Assembly (NCBI GenBank): GCA_019237595.1 | Contig: JAFAGU010000005.1 | Span: forward strand, 1-5,626 | Source of the DNA: Betaproteobacteria bacterium | GTDB lineage: Bacteria > Pseudomonadota > Gammaproteobacteria > Burkholderiales > SG8-39 | Reading direction: 5' to 3' | Length of the DNA: 5,626 nt | Translations under genes and position numbers: made by a program | In this document: positions 5,085 to 5,626 of the stretch, in pieces | How positions within the stretch are numbered: position 1 is the stretch's first letter | Layout of the letters: every line of letters begins with the position of its first letter | Notes under the pieces: generated by a model | Seen by the model: the letters and a program-made list of their open reading frames with translations, nothing else | The model's database searches: none | What the model was told of the DNA's origin: nothing

Positions 5085-5626
5085 ATGGGAACCGTCGTCG
5101 CACTTGCGGGGCAAGTGGGAGGCGCCAAGCTCGCGGAGGGCCTGCAGCGCCTGCGCGGTCGCGATCTCTGCGTGATCGTCAATACCGCCGACGACTACGA
5201 GCACCTAGGACTTTCCTTTTCCCCCGACCTCGACACGGTGCTCTACATGCTCGCCGGCATGGCGAGCGCGAGCGCCGGCTGGGAACCCGAGGGCGAGACC
5301 CGATCCGTGCACGGGATGATGAAGCTGTTGGGCGGACCGGATCGCCCCGTGCTCGGCGACAAGGGCCTTGCGGCGGCGTTGCTGCGCACGCAGTGGCTGC
5401 AGAGCGATCGGCGGCTCACGCAGGTGACGCTCGAGTTCGCACGCCGGCTCGGTGTGCAGGCGCGCATCCTCCCTATGAGCGACGACCCGGTGCGGACCAT
5501 GGTCACGACCGAGGACGGGCCGGTCACGTTCAACGAGTATTTCCACGAGCTTGGCTGCGACCCGGCGGTGCGCGCCTTCTCTTATCCCGGCGCCGCGGAG
5601 GCGCGAATACCGGACGAGATCATCGA
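5085..5626 (+). CDS. cofD: 2-phospho-L-lactate transferase CofD (F420 biosynthesis), 3' partial
   Basis: The first 180 codons of a CofD/FbiA-family protein; the frame is open to the right edge. The full family is about 310-330 residues, so somewhat over half is present. CofD joins a phospho-hydroxyacid unit (from lactyl- or phosphoenolpyruvyl-GDP type donors, or 3-phosphoglycerate in some proteobacteria) to the deazaflavin Fo, making F420-0. Visible marks: the N-terminal glycine-rich loop LAGQVGGAKLAEGL (7-20), INTADD-like VIVNTADDYEHLGLSFSPDL (30-49) with DTVLYMLAG following, the GGPD...LGDKGLAAALLRT segment (83-102), LPMSDDPVRTMV (129-140), and a following FNEYF region. Usual members have AGG or SGG at the start of the loop; here it is AGQ (Gln10). 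It lies 16 bases after fadH on the same strand. Other F420 genes (cofC/fbiD, cofE/fbiB, fbiC) are not in the window and may lie to the right. Confidence 0.9.
   Translation, partial: MGTVVALAGQVGGAKLAEGLQRLRGRDLCVIVNTADDYEHLGLSFSPDLDTVLYMLAGMASASAGWEPEGETRSVHGMMKLLGGPDRPVLGDKGLAAALLRTQWLQSDRRLTQVTLEFARRLGVQARILPMSDDPVRTMVTTEDGPVTFNEYFHELGCDPAVRAFSYPGAAEARIPDEII

Overview
The window is strongly GC-rich DNA with third codon positions dominated by G and C, and GTG and TTG starts in use. It carries seven genes, all on the plus strand and tightly packed: the largest gap is 46 bases, and two neighbouring pairs overlap by 4 bases. The protein families (PaaK-type ligase, BadH-like dehydrogenase, AraC-MGMT Ada, EamA exporter, bacterial FadH, CofD) and the gene style suggest a proteobacterium, most likely a high-GC betaproteobacterium. 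This is an inference from family resemblance, not a phylogeny.

Left part (1-1129): the C-terminal end of a phenylacetate-CoA-ligase-family enzyme runs in from the left edge. It overlaps by 4 bases (GTGA) a short-chain dehydrogenase that closely resembles BadH, the 2-hydroxycyclohexanecarboxyl-CoA dehydrogenase. Together they look like the downstream end of an operon that activates and oxidises a ring or side-chain carboxylic acid as its CoA thioester.

Middle part (1130-3074): an Ada-like AraC/O6-methylguanine-DNA methyltransferase fusion without the N-terminal phosphotriester-sensing domain overlaps (ATGA) a 68-residue putative lipoprotein with a charged, probably helical tail. An EamA/DMT-family ten-helix transporter follows after 28 bases.

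Right part (3075-5626): a complete FadH-type 2,4-dienoyl-CoA reductase (TTG start, 660 residues, FMN, 4Fe-4S and FAD/NADPH domains). Then comes the first 180 codons of cofD, which makes the phospholactyl-type side chain of coenzyme F420 and runs off the right edge. A cofD gene in a presumed proteobacterium is the most notable content, because F420 synthesis is patchy there.

The most unusual non-coding pattern is that three of the genes (ada-like, fadH, cofD) lack a well-placed Shine-Dalgarno sequence. Each instead has a -10-like hexamer (TAAGAT, TAGAAT, TACACT) ending 6-8 bases before the start codon, which is the geometry expected for leaderless mRNAs. This would split the apparently continuous gene string into several transcription units. 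I see no RNA genes, mobile elements, CRISPR arrays or convincing terminators, and there is no gene-free stretch over 300 bases.
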